Shown: positions 10,052 to 22,008, counted from the stretch's first letter. The stretch is DNA of 49,687 bases from Zygnema cylindricum (GCA_037447655.1 JBBHKE010000342.1:26391-76077), one strand, 5' to 3'. Program-made: numbers and translations. The notes: a model not told the origin generated them from the letters alone.

Positions 10052-12078
10052 GTTCAGATCAGTAAATATTTTCCTTAACGAATGCCGAAAGAAATGAAAG
10101 CTTTAATTCAGCCAATGGTAACGTAGACAGATACTTTCGAACCACTTAAAATACTTGATACAAATTTCCAATTACTATACGGTCATGACCGTCGAAAGAG
10201 TAAAAAAGAAACTCACTGCCTGTCGCATGCTTTCAAAATCATTTGAAACAACGTCGTGGACCACGTGCTGCCACGTATACAGATGGCAGTAATAAAGCGA
10301 CATAACTGGAACGTCAATCTCACAACGGAACTGGACAAACTTTTCCAAAACAAACCAAAACGACCAATGGAGTTTTACGCTGGCTCCCGTGGAAACTGGG
10401 AATTGTACTGTCAAGAAAGGTCATAATATCTCGTACACTGTACCAAACAGTACACAGCCGTACTGTACGGCACAAAAAGGTTCCAAGATAATAGCATCGA
10501 GCAGTAAATATCATGCGTCAGATTTACTGTGGTCAAGTGATCTGCGATTCAACTGTTGAACTATAAACAAAGGTTCGCCTGTCCAAAGGTTGTGCAAACC
10601 CTAAAAAACAAAAAAAAAGACAACCATGTCTTCCACTTCTTCCTCTTCTATATGCTCCTCTCTCACTTCTCACTCTACACAAGATACAGAGCTATAGTTA
10701 ATCCCCCATTTGAGTGAGCCATGAAGCGAATTGGCTTTTACGGCATCAACAGGGCTACTTCTTCTATAAGTGGCGGGATGTAGTTTGACATCACATGTGA
10801 ATTATTTAAGCGTGAAATAATGACTCATCAAATCCAGTGTGGTTGGCAATCACGCACCAACCCAAGGCCTTAACTCAAACGTGTATTATCACCCGCTTTA
10901 GCAAAAGGCAACACCAATACGAACATTCAAAAGTTGGCAACAAAACAATTTTTTTATAACATGTTGTTGCACCTAGAAGTTTGCTTGCAACGAATGATAA
11001 AAAAGGCGAGACTTAAATTGGATTTTCGTGGCAAAAGTGCATCGACGAGATTATGGTGAAATGATTATAAGCACCCCCCCCCCCCCCACCTTAGGGGCAA
11101 CGCGATTTATAATTAAGACATTGCTTACAAATAGACGATAAACTACCAAAGACTAATTAGCTAAATAAGTATTTTACGCAACTTAAAGACGATAGTCATA
11201 TATAAAACACCACACAAAATCGAGACCGTCGCTCATTGTCAAGCTAACGCACCCCCTGTTTGATCAATTTTTCCATGTCTACCTAAGTGACGCAACAAAA
11301 AAAATAAACGGCTTTAGTAGTCCCAAAATGAAGATAATGATAAATTCGTCGACAGTAAAATGCGTGTAAATTTAAAGGGTAATTGAACGAAACAACATTT
11401 CAATGTCTCAAAGTACACTTGGACCCTTGAAATCTTAATAAGGTCTTCGATATGCAAGCGGGCTTCCAAGAAAGCATCAAGAAATTACACGTTTTACAAA
11501 AGAAGTGGTTATGACGAGGCAAACCAACTTTCTAATGTCCTTCTATGAAAAAGCAATAATAAAAACATGTAGGGATGAGGAATATGCATAACAACACATA
11601 TAGACACAAAGTTATACACTTGGATGGCTTGATGGAGAACATAAAATTGAACGATGAAACGATGGTTCAAGGAGATAACATGATCGCGGGGGGCCACTGT
11701 ATGTGGTATATGAGATAGAAAGATATAAGCAGGAAAGAAAGGTTGTTATTGTTCATAAATTACACACAATGTCCACAAATAATGGTAGTTGATGATGTAA
11801 CTAGGATAGAATAATGTAAGACTAATACAAGACTTCAAAAAATTTTAGAGAACTTTTAGATTTTATAGTATAATTGGAACATTGACGCCCAAATAGTCGG
11901 ATACATTTAAAAGGACCTATTTTGAAACTTGAAAAAAAGAAAACTGAAAAGGGTTCCAGTTCGATAGGCAACATTACCAAATACCGGTTTACGGGACTGT
12001 AGTTTCCTTTGGACATGTTTCAGCTCAAACCGAACCGAGTGCTAAATGTACCAAATAGGAGTACTTATTACATACGAG
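10052..12078. other. Spacer without recognisable genes
   Basis: Short frames on both strands, none with a recognisable domain. Contains a run of 14 C at 11074-11087 and is otherwise A/T rich. No LTR, tRNA or MITE identified. Confidence 0.5.
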
Positions 12079-12810
12079 TAAGGGTGAAGTTCCATCATAC
12101 GTTTCTGTAATTCTACGGCAAACTCTATTGTCCGGGTCGATTTCAGTCGATGTTCCATCACGTAGAGTTTGTAAGCCGCGTGTTCTAAATTGACTGGCGC
12201 CACGCAAGCTACGATCCGACATTGAATATCTTTCAGATTTAAAACACATACAAACTTAACTTCAAATCTTGACTTGTGTACCATGTACCCGCGTACGAAG
12301 TAAATCATACGACAAAGCACTTTTATTTTTTGCTGACGCCAACTCATTTTTTAGGGTTTCAGTTTTCTAACATAACGAAAGTCCTTTGAGAGAAATAGTG
12401 TGACGAACATAATCTACCGAAAATAGCGTGACGAGGGAATATTACGAAATTTCGTTTTTACTTTCGGTTGTATTTTGGAAAGCGCGTGTCATGTGCAAAT
12501 CTTATGATTTTTCATTGGTTTTCCATCATGACACGTAGCTTAATCGTCCAGCATGTCACGATTTTTTTTTCTGTATCTGCCAACCCACCTCGAGGAGGTG
12601 GGTTTACAGTTACAGAAAAAAATGAAGCGAACTCCTCGGAGATGAACATCCGACGGCCAGAATTACCTCCAAGAACTTCAGAGAGTATCGGCAAGATTCT
12701 CTGTAAAGCTGGTTTTCATATAAAGACAAAATAGGCGGTACGATTTGGTACGGAGGGACGCGGATTTCTGTAAACTACGCCACTTTTCGCTCGATGGAAC
12801 GTCACCCTAA
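12079..12810. mobile_element. Terminal-inverted-repeat element (~730 bp), dispersed family
   Basis: The left end TAAGGGTGAAGTTCCATC and the inverted right end TAGGGTGACGTTCCATC form a terminal inverted repeat. The right ~320 bp recur at 26225-26555, and shorter right-end relatives lie near 46741-46853 and 48010-48093. Inside, 12580-12605 is a hairpin around AACCCACCTC/GAGGTGGGTT. Overlapping minus-strand frames at 12025-12347 are open but match no family I know. No clear target duplication. Confidence 0.55.
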
Positions 12811-12829
12811 TACCTCGAAAGAATATTGT

Positions 12830-13990
12830 CATAGATGTTTCATTCGTTCAAATTTTGAAATTATTTTTAGGGGTTTTTGAACTTTTCCTAAAATTCGTAT
12901 AGTTTTCATGTACAGACAGATTATACGGAATATATTTGTACGGACACCGAAAGTACGGGTGTGATTTGTACGGACAGGCGGTATGTACGGAATTTTTATT
13001 TATTTTTTCGGTAATGAGGCAACGACGTAGCTGGTAAACTTTGGAGGATAGAGGCATCGATTTATATTTAATACTGTAATCTTTTAAGATGTCGTACTGT
13101 ATTTTATTCTGATTATTGTTTTTGGAGTTTTTCGTATTTTTATTATATAATAAGTCAAAGTCGGTCAACGCATTTAAAAAAATGTGAGATTTTGTATAAT
13201 GCGCATATGCATTCTTTGCATAGTTGTTCACGGCGATTAGTGCGAACGTACCGTACGTGACGAATTATACGTAACAAACGCATTGAACCTTTTGATCAAA
13301 TCGCAAAAAATCGTTAATGAATTTCCTTCCGTACTATTCCGTACATAAAAAACAAAAAACTATTACATATAACGCAGTTTGCAAGTTTTCCCCGTTTAAT
13401 GAGCGGTAAAAAAATAAACTTGAAAAACTTTTATCACAATTTTTTAGGTACTAGAATGACTTTACCAAATGGTAGTCCTGTCGTTCACCATAGGATGTAT
13501 TTTGCAGTTAACGTTCGCGGGTTCGAATGCTACGAAGATAGCAATTTTAGCAATTTCGTCTCTGTTCCATGGCGTATTCTTTAAAAAAAAATTGAAGAAG
13601 ACGCCCGTACAAATTTCAAACTGAACGCGCGAAATTATTGTGACGTTCAACGTCTCTTTTTGAAAATGTCCGTACATTTTCGATTATATAACGTACAACT
13701 TCCGTGGTATTTCTGTTCAGTTCACTGAACAGAAAATACCAATAAGTGCGACGCATAGTCCCGTTTTATTCCGTACATATCCGTAAAAAAATGTACAGTT
13801 ACAGTAATTAGTTTACAGGTTTCCGTAAAATTTCAGTTTCAGTTTACAGCACACGTTTTTTTACGATTTTTTCAAAAGTCACGAATTATACGTTTCAATC
13901 GCAAAAAAGGAAAAAATCGCGCGATTTGAACAACTATGATTCTTTGTCAAAGTTTTTTACCGTGCGCATAGTACGAATGAAACATCTATG
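12830..13990. mobile_element. hAT-like non-autonomous element, 1161 bp, exact 8-bp target duplication
   Basis: Ends CATAGATGTTTCATTCGT and inverted CATAGATGTTTCATTCGT. Flanking 8-mers AATATTGT (12822-12829 and 13991-13998) are identical. Internal sequence is A/T rich with GTACGG-type words; repeated GAATTATACGT words lie at both sides. No transposase domain seen; the minus frame at 12848-13231 is low-complexity and unconvincing. Shares its terminal 9 bases with the foldback element at 5995-8279. Confidence 0.85.
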
Positions 13991-13998
13991 AATATTGT

Positions 13999-14722
13999 CT
14001 TTGCTGTTTGCTGTCAGTCGTTCTGTCTGTATTTCTGTCTAGATCTGCCCCAAACGGACAAATCCAAATATCTTCTTGAAGCTGTCCTGTTTCCAGCTGT
14101 ACAATGGCCATGTGTCTGCCACGGGATGGATAGAACCAATTGCGTCAGTGAATAGCTGATTTGCACGTGTGACATTATGCCAATCAGAAGACTTTATGCT
14201 CTAACCTGTAGGTTAGGTTCGGCATCTAGCCTTAATGTGTCAAACTAGTACGAAATAGGTTTGTAAATGGAACACGTAAGACAAACAGGAGTCGATGGAT
14301 GTCGAGAACCGACGCTGGAAATAGATAGACCTCTGATCCGATACGCTACACGACAAGCATATATTTTACAACCACCTCCTCCTTGCATGACGTAGCTCAC
14401 CCCGAGGAGAGTCTCAGTAGTTTCGGCGAAATTACTTGATGAGATAAACAATAGATAACGAGACAAAAAGATCGTCCTTTGCTGTATTACCTGTTACCGT
14501 ACTGGACACGTATTACGTTATACATTTATTCATCAATACGACAAACATGAGTCAAGTTCAAGAATTGGAGTTAAATCTACAGTGTTATACTGTTATTAAC
14601 TTATCTCAATTTGTGGTGAACGATGTTCAAATTTCGATCGTCTACAACTTTACTGAATCAGTATTGTGGTTGAGAAATGAGTATTCCTGACGTTCTTTTT
14701 CGATGAGGCCAAAGTTACCGAA
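13999..14722. other. Spacer, nothing recognised
   Basis: Mixed-composition spacer with short frames only; no repeat boundary, RNA gene or protein domain identified. Confidence 0.45.
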
Positions 14723-15023
14723 TTACTGAATTCGTGCTATTAATAGCGGATCAAGACAAGAGTAGCTGTACGGCAGCAAAGCCAACGGTCTAAGAAGGGC
14801 TCCTCCAGACTTTTTCTTTGTCGGGACAACTATACGGATTACACGATCGTCGCAGTACGAACCCTTAACCGGCATCCGGCTGGGTAGTACGGCAATGTTC
14901 CAGAATTTGGGCTCATCTGGGGAGCGGACAAATTGTCTAAATGCATTTTTGCAGAACTTTCCATTTACTGACAGAAGTCCACTGGGCATTGTCAATTTGT
15001 GGACCAAAATTTCATTACTCTGC
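14723..15023 (-). other. Possible orphan exon of an unidentified gene
   Basis: On the minus strand a pyrimidine-rich acceptor TTTTTGTCTTCAG at 15024-15036 is followed by ~100 open codons containing SGLLSVNGKFCK and DEPKFWNIAVLP. Composition and residue mix look more protein-like than the neighbouring frames. No partner exon with a compatible phase and normal intron length is clear upstream, and I recognise no domain. It could be a gene fragment or a chance frame. Confidence 0.25.
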
Positions 15024-15460
15024 CTGAAGACAAAAATGATACAGTTACATATTGCGACCGTACAGGAAACTCGTACGTTCTAGATGTGGCGAACCGAAGC
15101 AGCGATCAAAAGTACACATCTCAATGGTTCCGTACCTTTTAGAATTACAATAAATAAATTATATTCCTAACCGACAACATTTTCCAAACCTGACTCCATG
15201 CCTGTAAGCCAAACGACAGTTTTTTATCTTTCGTACACCTTGGATCTCCGTACGCTTGTCGGGAGCGAATCACGAAAACCACGAGAAACACATTCCGTAC
15301 CTGTACCAAAGCTGATTTGCCTTTTCCGAGCCGCTTCCCGTGAAGCCAGTTCCCATGACGTCACTCATTTAATATATAAAATCCGTTAGAGCCATTTTCA
15401 AAATTTTGAGGCACAAACTCTGGAGAGTCTTTCCAGCTGAAGGTTCGTACTAAAAATACA

Positions 15461-15483
15461 AGTTAATAACGATTCATGGTGTA
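15461..15483. repeat. Isolated terminal end of a TA-family MITE
   Basis: Reads ATAACGATTCATGGTGTA, the inverted end motif of the CACCGTGAATCG family, with no partner end found on the left. Probably a solo terminus left after truncation. Confidence 0.45.
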
Positions 15484-15525
15484 TTATATATTGATGATAC
15501 TTCTACTATCATATACAATGTTACC

Positions 15526-15698
15526 CACTTGTTATTTAGACCCCACATAGTCACCTAAATACACCCATTGCTATAGCTTTTAAAATATAACTCCAAATAG
15601 CGTGATTCTTTCGCGGACGTCTACAAATTTTAGTACTCTATAATTATAACACCTAAATACCCATTTATAAACAAGTTCGATCCGCTATTACTGTTACA
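15526..15698 (-). mobile_element. Truncated Ty3/gypsy LTR (5' ~165 bp)
   Basis: The minus strand begins TGTAACAGTAATAGCGGATC at 15698 and follows the start of the LTR at 18442 closely, through the GGGGTCTAAATAACAAG block, then diverges. Same family as the 18442-26218 element, opposite orientation, no internal region next to it. Confidence 0.85.
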
Positions 15699-16231
15699 AT
15701 AGTAGCTTAGTATTTGTTAATATTCTCGTCGAATAAAATATTCCCGTTGATAGCAATAGTCAAATAAATGTTGACTCCTGCAAGAGTAGCCGTTCAATAT
15801 TGGGGTGTATTGCGGTCACACATTCGAAATGCAAAAAAAACAAATAAGTACGGATCTTTCAAGTACGACATTGGGTTGGTGTCGCTGTGGTGAATTGAGC
15901 AAAGTTCGAAACTTGAGAATTTAATTGGGTTAAGACTTTATGCATAAAATAATGATACGACTTTACAATTCATGTATTTAGTTCTTACATAGTTAGTATA
16001 GAGTTTCCTACAAAAAAGACAAAAAATAAAGTATGTGTGTTTAAAACGACTTGTCATATGACTGTTTGCACACAATTAATTACAAAAATCAAGAATTTTG
16101 GTTACAAAACGCTCATATTTGAACGTAAAAGTTCGACTCCACGGCCCAAAATTTGCACGTGCCTTGGAATTGTAAATTTACTAAAAGGTTTATTGTCGCC
16201 ACGTGTCAACTTTCGAAAGGAATTAATTTGA

Positions 16232-16851
16232 AAGTGGTGCGCTTGATTCGTCAAAACAAAAGTAAGTAGGTATAAAAAAATTAAGTTGTGGTTTCCTATG
16301 AATGCTTTATGACAAAAAACAACAAAGGGGGATTATATAATATATGTAGACTTCCAAAAAATGGCCATATAGAGAAAATGAGAGTCAATTCATGAAAATG
16401 CTTAGAAAATGACAAAATAAAAGTTCCTTTACTTAAAGCGAAAAACCGGGGATGCTCATTGGCCCATTTTCAATTCTTGAAAATGTCAATATTTTGGTTA
16501 TCATCTCTACAAAAGTCACCTATTTGTTTCTATGTCGTAAAGTGCTAATGTTTCTTAAAATGACCGCACGAAATCAATATATCGTGCGAGCATTTTTTCA
16601 TCCGGGAAAAAAACTTTCATGCGACTAAAATCTTGACCTTCGCACGATTTTTTCGTACATTTTTTTTTAAATGTCTTTCGCCATCCTTTTGTTTGAAGTA
16701 CAAAAGTGACGTTTTTTAGGGTTTTTTACATATGGTAGAACCGTATCGCCGAGAAAAAACTTCAAAATATTTCTATGTACATATAATCGTAAATATTAAG
16801 TTTGTAACCCTTGCTAAGAACTCCAAACTAAGTGAATAATTACCAAAACTC
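16232..16851. repeat. Long direct repeat, copy 1 (~615 bp)
   Basis: Starts AAGTGGTGCGCTTGATTCG and runs to GAATAATTACCAAAACTCC. Copy 2 is 17824-18441 in the same orientation. Both contain an imperfect inverted pair around ATCGTGCGAGCA and TTCGCACGAT. No gene seen inside; the copies differ by scattered substitutions and small indels. Confidence 0.85.
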
Positions 16852-16948
16852 CAATTCACATCATTCCTTCTCCTTTTTTTTAGTTCGTAAGAAAATAACA
16901 ATCCTTAGTTTTTTTTTAGAGCATTGAAAATAACAATCTAACATTAAA

Positions 16949-17299
16949 ATGAAGTTACGGCGTGGACGTTTTGTGACAATACAAAAAAATGGAAAAAGTA
17001 AACGACAAAAGTTACCATCCTATCAAGATAATGATAAACCTTTTCCACTTCCTAACGAAATTTTGTCTAAAGTTTTCAAACTTTTACCATTTAAAGTTTT
17101 AAAAACCGCGACACGTGTCAACAAATAATGGTGCATTCTCACGAGTGAGTTTATGACAAAATTTAATTTGAAAATGAGAAACGAAAAGGGAGAAAATGTC
17201 TCTACTACCAATTTTCCATCCCGTTTCAAAAATGTAAAGTTTGTAAGACTAACGGATGTGGGAAGGAATGACAAGACAAAAAAAAAAGTGAGCTCTTAA
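16949..17299 (+). pseudogene. F-box protein remnant with one in-frame stop
   Basis: F-box proteins bind SKP1 and recruit substrates to SCF ubiquitin ligases. From ATG 16949 the frame reads 59 codons to a TAA at 17126-17128, then stays open to 17297-17299, 116 codons in all apart from that stop. Residues ~37-60 fit an F-box core: LPNEILSKVFKLLPF, then TATRVNK, the stop, and the Trp expected just after the core. Beyond it FKNVKFVRLTDVG resembles the region leading into leucine-rich repeats. It is short, lacks a C-terminal substrate domain and is interrupted, so I call a pseudogene; a 59-residue truncated product cannot be excluded. It lies between the two 615-bp direct repeats. Confidence 0.65.
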
Positions 17300-17519
17300 C
17301 AATTATGGAAACTTTCAAAAACTTCGATGCCCTTGAGATGTATAGGTATCCATCGTACTTTCGTAACCTTTGTTGTTTTTAGAGCGTAGACGAAGTAACC
17401 CTAACAACGACGCCCGAAGATCCCGACAACTCTTTCAAACCAATTTGTTTAAATGTGGCACGAACTTAACTTAGGAACTTCAATGGAACTTCTAAAACAT
17501 CAAGAAGAGGCAGACGACA

Positions 17520-17823
17520 AATTTTGGCAAAAGACAAGTTTTGGCTAAAGACAAGTTTGGCAAAAGACAAGTTTGGAAAAAGAAGTTTGGCAAAGAGACA
17601 AGTTTGGCAAAAAAACAAGTTTGGCGAAAGAGAAGTTTGACAAATGAGAAGTTTGGCAAAAAACAAGTTTGGCAAAGAGACAAGTTTGGCAAAAAGACAA
17701 GTTTGGCAAAAGACAAGTTTGGCAAAAAGACAAGTTTGGCAAAAGACAAGTTTGGCAAAAGACAAGTTTGGCAAAAGACAAGTTTGGCAAAAGACAAGTT
17801 TGGCAAAGAGAAAAGTTTGGCAC
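17520..17823. repeat. ~17-bp minisatellite (~17 copies)
   Basis: Tandem copies of AAGACAAGTTTGGCAAA with units of about 16-19 bases from variable A runs. Long open frames on both strands here are repeat artefacts. The array ends exactly where direct-repeat copy 2 begins. Confidence 0.9.
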
Positions 17824-18441
17824 AAGTGGTGCGCTTGATTCGTCAAAACAAAAGTAAGTAGGTATAAAAAATTAAGTTGTGGTTTCCTATGAACGCTTCA
17901 TGACAAAAAACAACAAAGGAGGATTTTAAAATACATGCAGACTTCAAAAAAATGGCCATATAGAGAAAATGAGAGTTAATTCATGAAAATGCTTAGAAAA
18001 TGACAAAATAAAAGTTCCTTTACTTAAAGCGAAAAACCGGGGATGCTCATTGGCCCATTTTCAATTCTTGAAAATGTCAATAATTAGGTTATCATCTCTA
18101 CGAAAGTCACCTAATTGTTTCTATGTGGTAAAGTACCAATGTTTCTTAAAATGACCGCACGAAATCAATATATCGTGCGAGCATTTTTTCATCCGGGAAA
18201 AAAACTTTCATGCAACTAATATCTTGACCTTCGCACGATTTTTTCGTACGTTTTTTTTTTAAATGTCTTCCGTCTTCCTTCTGTTTGAAGTACATAAGTG
18301 ACGTTTTTTATGGTTTTTTATATATGGTAGAACCGTATCGCAGAGAAAAAAAATACAAAATATTTACATGTATATATAATCGTAAATATTAAGTTTGTAA
18401 CTCATGTTAATAACTCCAAACTATGTGAATGATTACCAAAC
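17824..18441. repeat. Long direct repeat, copy 2, cut by the gypsy 5' LTR
   Basis: Matches copy 1 from AAGTGGTGCGCTTG to GATTACCAAAC, where the gypsy LTR starts. The sequence that follows in copy 1 (TCCAATTCACATC) is not found after the gypsy 3' LTR, so the right-hand flank has been replaced. Confidence 0.85.
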
Positions 18442-19383
18442 TGTAACGGTAATAGCGGATCGAACTTGATCGTAAAGGGGTATTTAGGTGTTATGATTAT
18501 AGAGTACTAAATTTGGTAGACGTCAGCGAAAGAATCACGCGATTTGGAGTTATATATCAAAAGTTATAGCGATGGGTGTATTTAGGCGACAGCGCGGGGT
18601 CTAAATAACAAGCATGAATCATTGAAACGAGTTAAGGGTCAAATTAGTACCGAAATTTCCCATGCACGTTTCATAAAGTTATAATGAAACGTTTAGTATG
18701 CACGGTGGTTCGTTTCGTACAATTTTTAGTACGAAACGTCACTTTCACTTAAGGGAATTTAGTAAGAAGTTTCGCGTGCGAAGTCGCGTTTGGCGCGCAC
18801 TTTTGCACATAAATGTTACTTAGTGAAACGTAGCGTTTGATTGGTTAGTAAAGTGCTAAGTAGTTAGTAAGAGATTTTGCACGTTTTTGCATTGGTCAGT
18901 CCGAGTCCCAGTTGATCAATGATTGGCCCAGATAAAAGCCTGTTCAAACGGAGCGTTGACTCTGGCTTGGCTAGTCCAGGGCGATGATGGATAAATAGTG
19001 AAGTCTAAGAGGAGAGTAAACATCTTTTCCTTTGGGGAAAAGTTTGTGAAAATTATGACTGATCTTGGTCTTGGGCAATTAAAACCAAATTGGAGCATTG
19101 ACATTTTGGCATTGAAATCTCTTACAAACTAAGCAGTGTTTTAGTAGTTAAGAGATATAATTATTATGAGTGGAGAGAAGAGGATAACACTTTAATAAGA
19201 AGGGTTGAGCCACGAGGGCAAGAGACCAAGCTAATGTTATGTGGACAAAAGCTTCTTTTAATTTAAAGCTTATCTTTATGTGAGTGCTTTCCAATGTGGA
19301 TGTGTATTTTCCAATGTGTGGAATGTTTGGTTGAAATTGATTGAAGTAATGGGATTTTCCAAGAGGTTAGAAATCCTATGACA
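18442..19383 (+). repeat. 5' LTR of gypsy element C
   Basis: Begins TGTAACGGTAATAGCGG and ends ..CCTATGACA (TG..CA), 942 bp, directly before the primer binding site. The counterpart is 25266-26218. Both share GTATGCACG.TGGTTC.TTTCG and AGAAGGGTTGAGCCACGAGG blocks. Confidence 0.9.
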
Positions 19384-19385
19384 TA

Positions 19386-19397
19386 TGGTATCAGAGC
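19386..19397 (+). promoter_or_regulatory. Primer binding site of element C
   Basis: TGGTATCAGAGC lies 2 bases after the LTR. This is the standard plant retrotransposon site complementary to the 3' end of initiator tRNA-Met (established knowledge). Confidence 0.9.
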
Positions 19398-21150
19398 TTT
19401 GGCTAGAAACCAATGAGAAGTTTGCTCACTTGAATATCAACTGCCGTGACCGGTGAGGGTGCTCTAACCTGTGTTGGTAGAACCACAATGTGAAGTGGTA
19501 GGGGATTAGAAGGAAACTGAGTGATCACACTGCCAGCGACCGCTGGTTAGATGTGGGGCGTGCTCAGGTCTTAAGGACTAAGGCGGGGTGAGCAGTGTAG
19601 CCACCGCTGAAGCTCACTCGAATTACCTAGAGGCGAAACAAACTTGCTTTCTCCTAGCAATGATTCATGTGTAGAGGGAGGGCTTGAAGCCACGAAGGGT
19701 GAGGATGTGAGGATTAGAGAACAAAAGATCCTGATGTAGTGGGAAATGGGAAATTTGCTTATGGTGGAGAAGGAAAGTGGAGCACTTTACTTTTTCAAGA
19801 GCAAAGGAGTCCAGAAATGACTTATAACTTTTCAAACCCTAAATTGTTACCTTTGAGAGCTTTACAATTTTGCTGTTGCAAAATTTATGGTTGAACCTTA
19901 CCTTTGAGAGCTTTCAATTTTGCTGTTGCAAAATTTGTGGGGGAATTTATTACTTTTTTGCATCAATGTTTGGGAAATTGAAGAATTGAATTTGCACTAA
20001 CTTACTTTCAATGTCTTATGATTTCTCAGATTTCAATTTTTTTCAAAGGATTTGTTAAGGAGAAGAAGTCTTGGATTGGAGCAATTAGAGGACTTCAAAC
20101 CTGCAACAAATTTATTTCGGAAATTATATTTTATCTTTCTTTTACTCGATTTCATTTTTGTGATAATGGCAATTCCGCATGGAAACGTGACATGGAAAAT
20201 GCCTTGAATGTTTTGAAGAAACGTAATGTGAAATTGGTCAAAAGATAATTAATCTGCCTTTGTGGATTAAACAATTTGAAGTTGAAAGTGATTAGATGCT
20301 AGCCGAAAATAAATGTTTAAAAAAAAATTGGATGACTAATTAATTTAATTCCAAGAAATGATGCATGACCAAAAGTAGGAAGTAGTAAAGAAATCAAGTT
20401 TGGGAAGATAATCATGATAAACAGAAGATAAGGGGTGGAAATGTCTACCGAAGACCATGTTTGATGATGGAAGATTGATGAGTTAGTTTTGATTTTTCAT
20501 ATGGAGTATCATTTGAATCTAAAACTAATCGATATTCCTTTCGGGCGTTAGTCGCCTAAGGGATGCTCAAATTTGATAATACTCCTTGGCGGGGTCAATT
20601 GATCAATAACGTGAGGTGCTTTTAACAATAAAATTGTGTTTCTTTTCGCCACTTTGAAACGAATGGAAGAAAATGGCTTATCAGAAAGATAATCGATCTC
20701 AGAGGTATATCGTGAATTTACTCATTTGTTATCTACGTATAGGTTCCCGATAAATGGTTAGGTTCCATTTTTGAAAAATGAATCCTATAAATCGGACCTG
20801 ACATAAATTCTTTTGGCAGAATTACAAGATAAGGCATTGGAATTAGAGGATTTGTTGGGGTATAATCGTCAAACTCGACCACTCATGCGAAATTTCAATG
20901 AAGTATCAGAGTAGGGTGAGGAGGAGTTTGAGGAAGACGCTCTGAATGCAGGTCTGGTGAATATGCATAATATCTTCAGGGGAAACCAGACAGGTGGACA
21001 GAGTGTTAATGTAGGAAACAAATTTCACAATAGAGGGGGAACATTAAGAGTCCTAAACCAAGTATTAATGCTCAGAAACTCGATCTACGCATTCCCACAT
21101 GCACTATTTGTTAGAAAAGAGGTCATAGGGCATCTGAATGTGCACAACTA
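19398..21150 (+). pseudogene. Leader and decayed gag of element C
   Basis: Starts as untranslated leader. A ~45-bp block (CCTTTGAGAGCTTT.CAATTTTGC) is tandemly duplicated at about 19848-19945. Only short gag-like frames remain (for example 20018-20248); capsid motifs are not recognisable with confidence. Confidence 0.55.
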
Positions 21151-21330
21151 TTGAAAATTAACTGTTATAACTGTGGAGAAGAGGGACATTTCAGCAAAGA
21201 ATGCACAAAACCAAAGAAAAAAATCATTTGTTTTAAATGCGGAGGTCCAGATCATTACGCTAAAGACTGTACAGATAAGGGATCTCTTAAAACAGTTGAT
21301 GTCAATGAAGGTCTTTAAGAAGATATTGCA
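21151..21330 (+). pseudogene. Nucleocapsid zinc knuckles of element C
   Basis: Two CX2CX4HX4C knuckles in tandem: CYNCGEEGHFSKEC and CFKCGGPDHYAKDC. These mark the gag C-terminus that binds genomic RNA. The frame is too short for a full gag, with stops either side. Confidence 0.85.
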
Positions 21331-21581
21331 TTATACCTAGCTGAACAGGAAGCCCAAGAGGTAGGAAACGCAAAAGACTAGTTGAAAGTCCTCAGTTGAG
21401 TCGACCAGATCCAGAGGTTAAGGAGTTAACTATGGAGGGCAAGCTAATGAATGGAAAAGCTAGGATAGGTGAATTTATTATGATGCTAACTACACTCCAT
21501 AGTTTGAACAATACTTCTGATGAAACTCTTAACAAGAGACCTAGGTTAAGATAGTTAAGTAACGATGACACCAGACACAGT

Positions 21582-22008
21582 TTGATCAGATTTGAGTCTT
21601 TAGTGGAAGAAAAACCATTGAGAGTTAGGGTAGATTCAGGTGCTACATATAATTTTTTTTCACATAAGTTTGTTGAGGAAAATAAAATTCCTACAATCAT
21701 AATGGAAAAACCTTTACATGCTCAAGTGGCAAATGGTAATAAGTCCACATTAGATTTACAAACTGACACAATAAAAGTTGACATCCAAGGTCATAAAATG
21801 AAAGTTGTGTGTGAAATATAGAATTTGGGTAGTGAGGAGCTAATACTGGGAAAGCCTTGGTTAACTGAACATAACCTTCAAATTAATTGGGAAACTAACA
21901 CCTTGAAAGTGAATTCTGAAAACGGTTGGAAGGTTTTACAAGCAGTACCTTCGAAGAAGTTGCATAAGAATCATATAAATAATATAACCAAGTTGGGAGT
22001 GGAACGTT
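21582..22008 (+). pseudogene. Protease region of element C
   Basis: Aspartic protease active-site motif VDSGAT followed by NFFSHKFVE, then a broken continuation with GSEELILGKPWL that matches the LG.PWL C-terminal motif of gypsy proteases. One in-frame stop at 21819-21821 separates the halves. Confidence 0.75.

Noticed and set aside
9802-10065. 87-residue protein with an internal repeat
   Set aside because: It arises from a duplicated ~95-bp unit inside a non-autonomous hAT-like element.
12025-12347. Two overlapping minus-strand frames that look protein-like
   Set aside because: They overlap the left end of an inverted-repeat element, have no recognisable domain and lack supporting splice structure.
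17466-17861. Several 60-126-residue proteins around 17.5-17.8 kb
   Set aside because: All are translations of the 17-bp tandem array on both strands.
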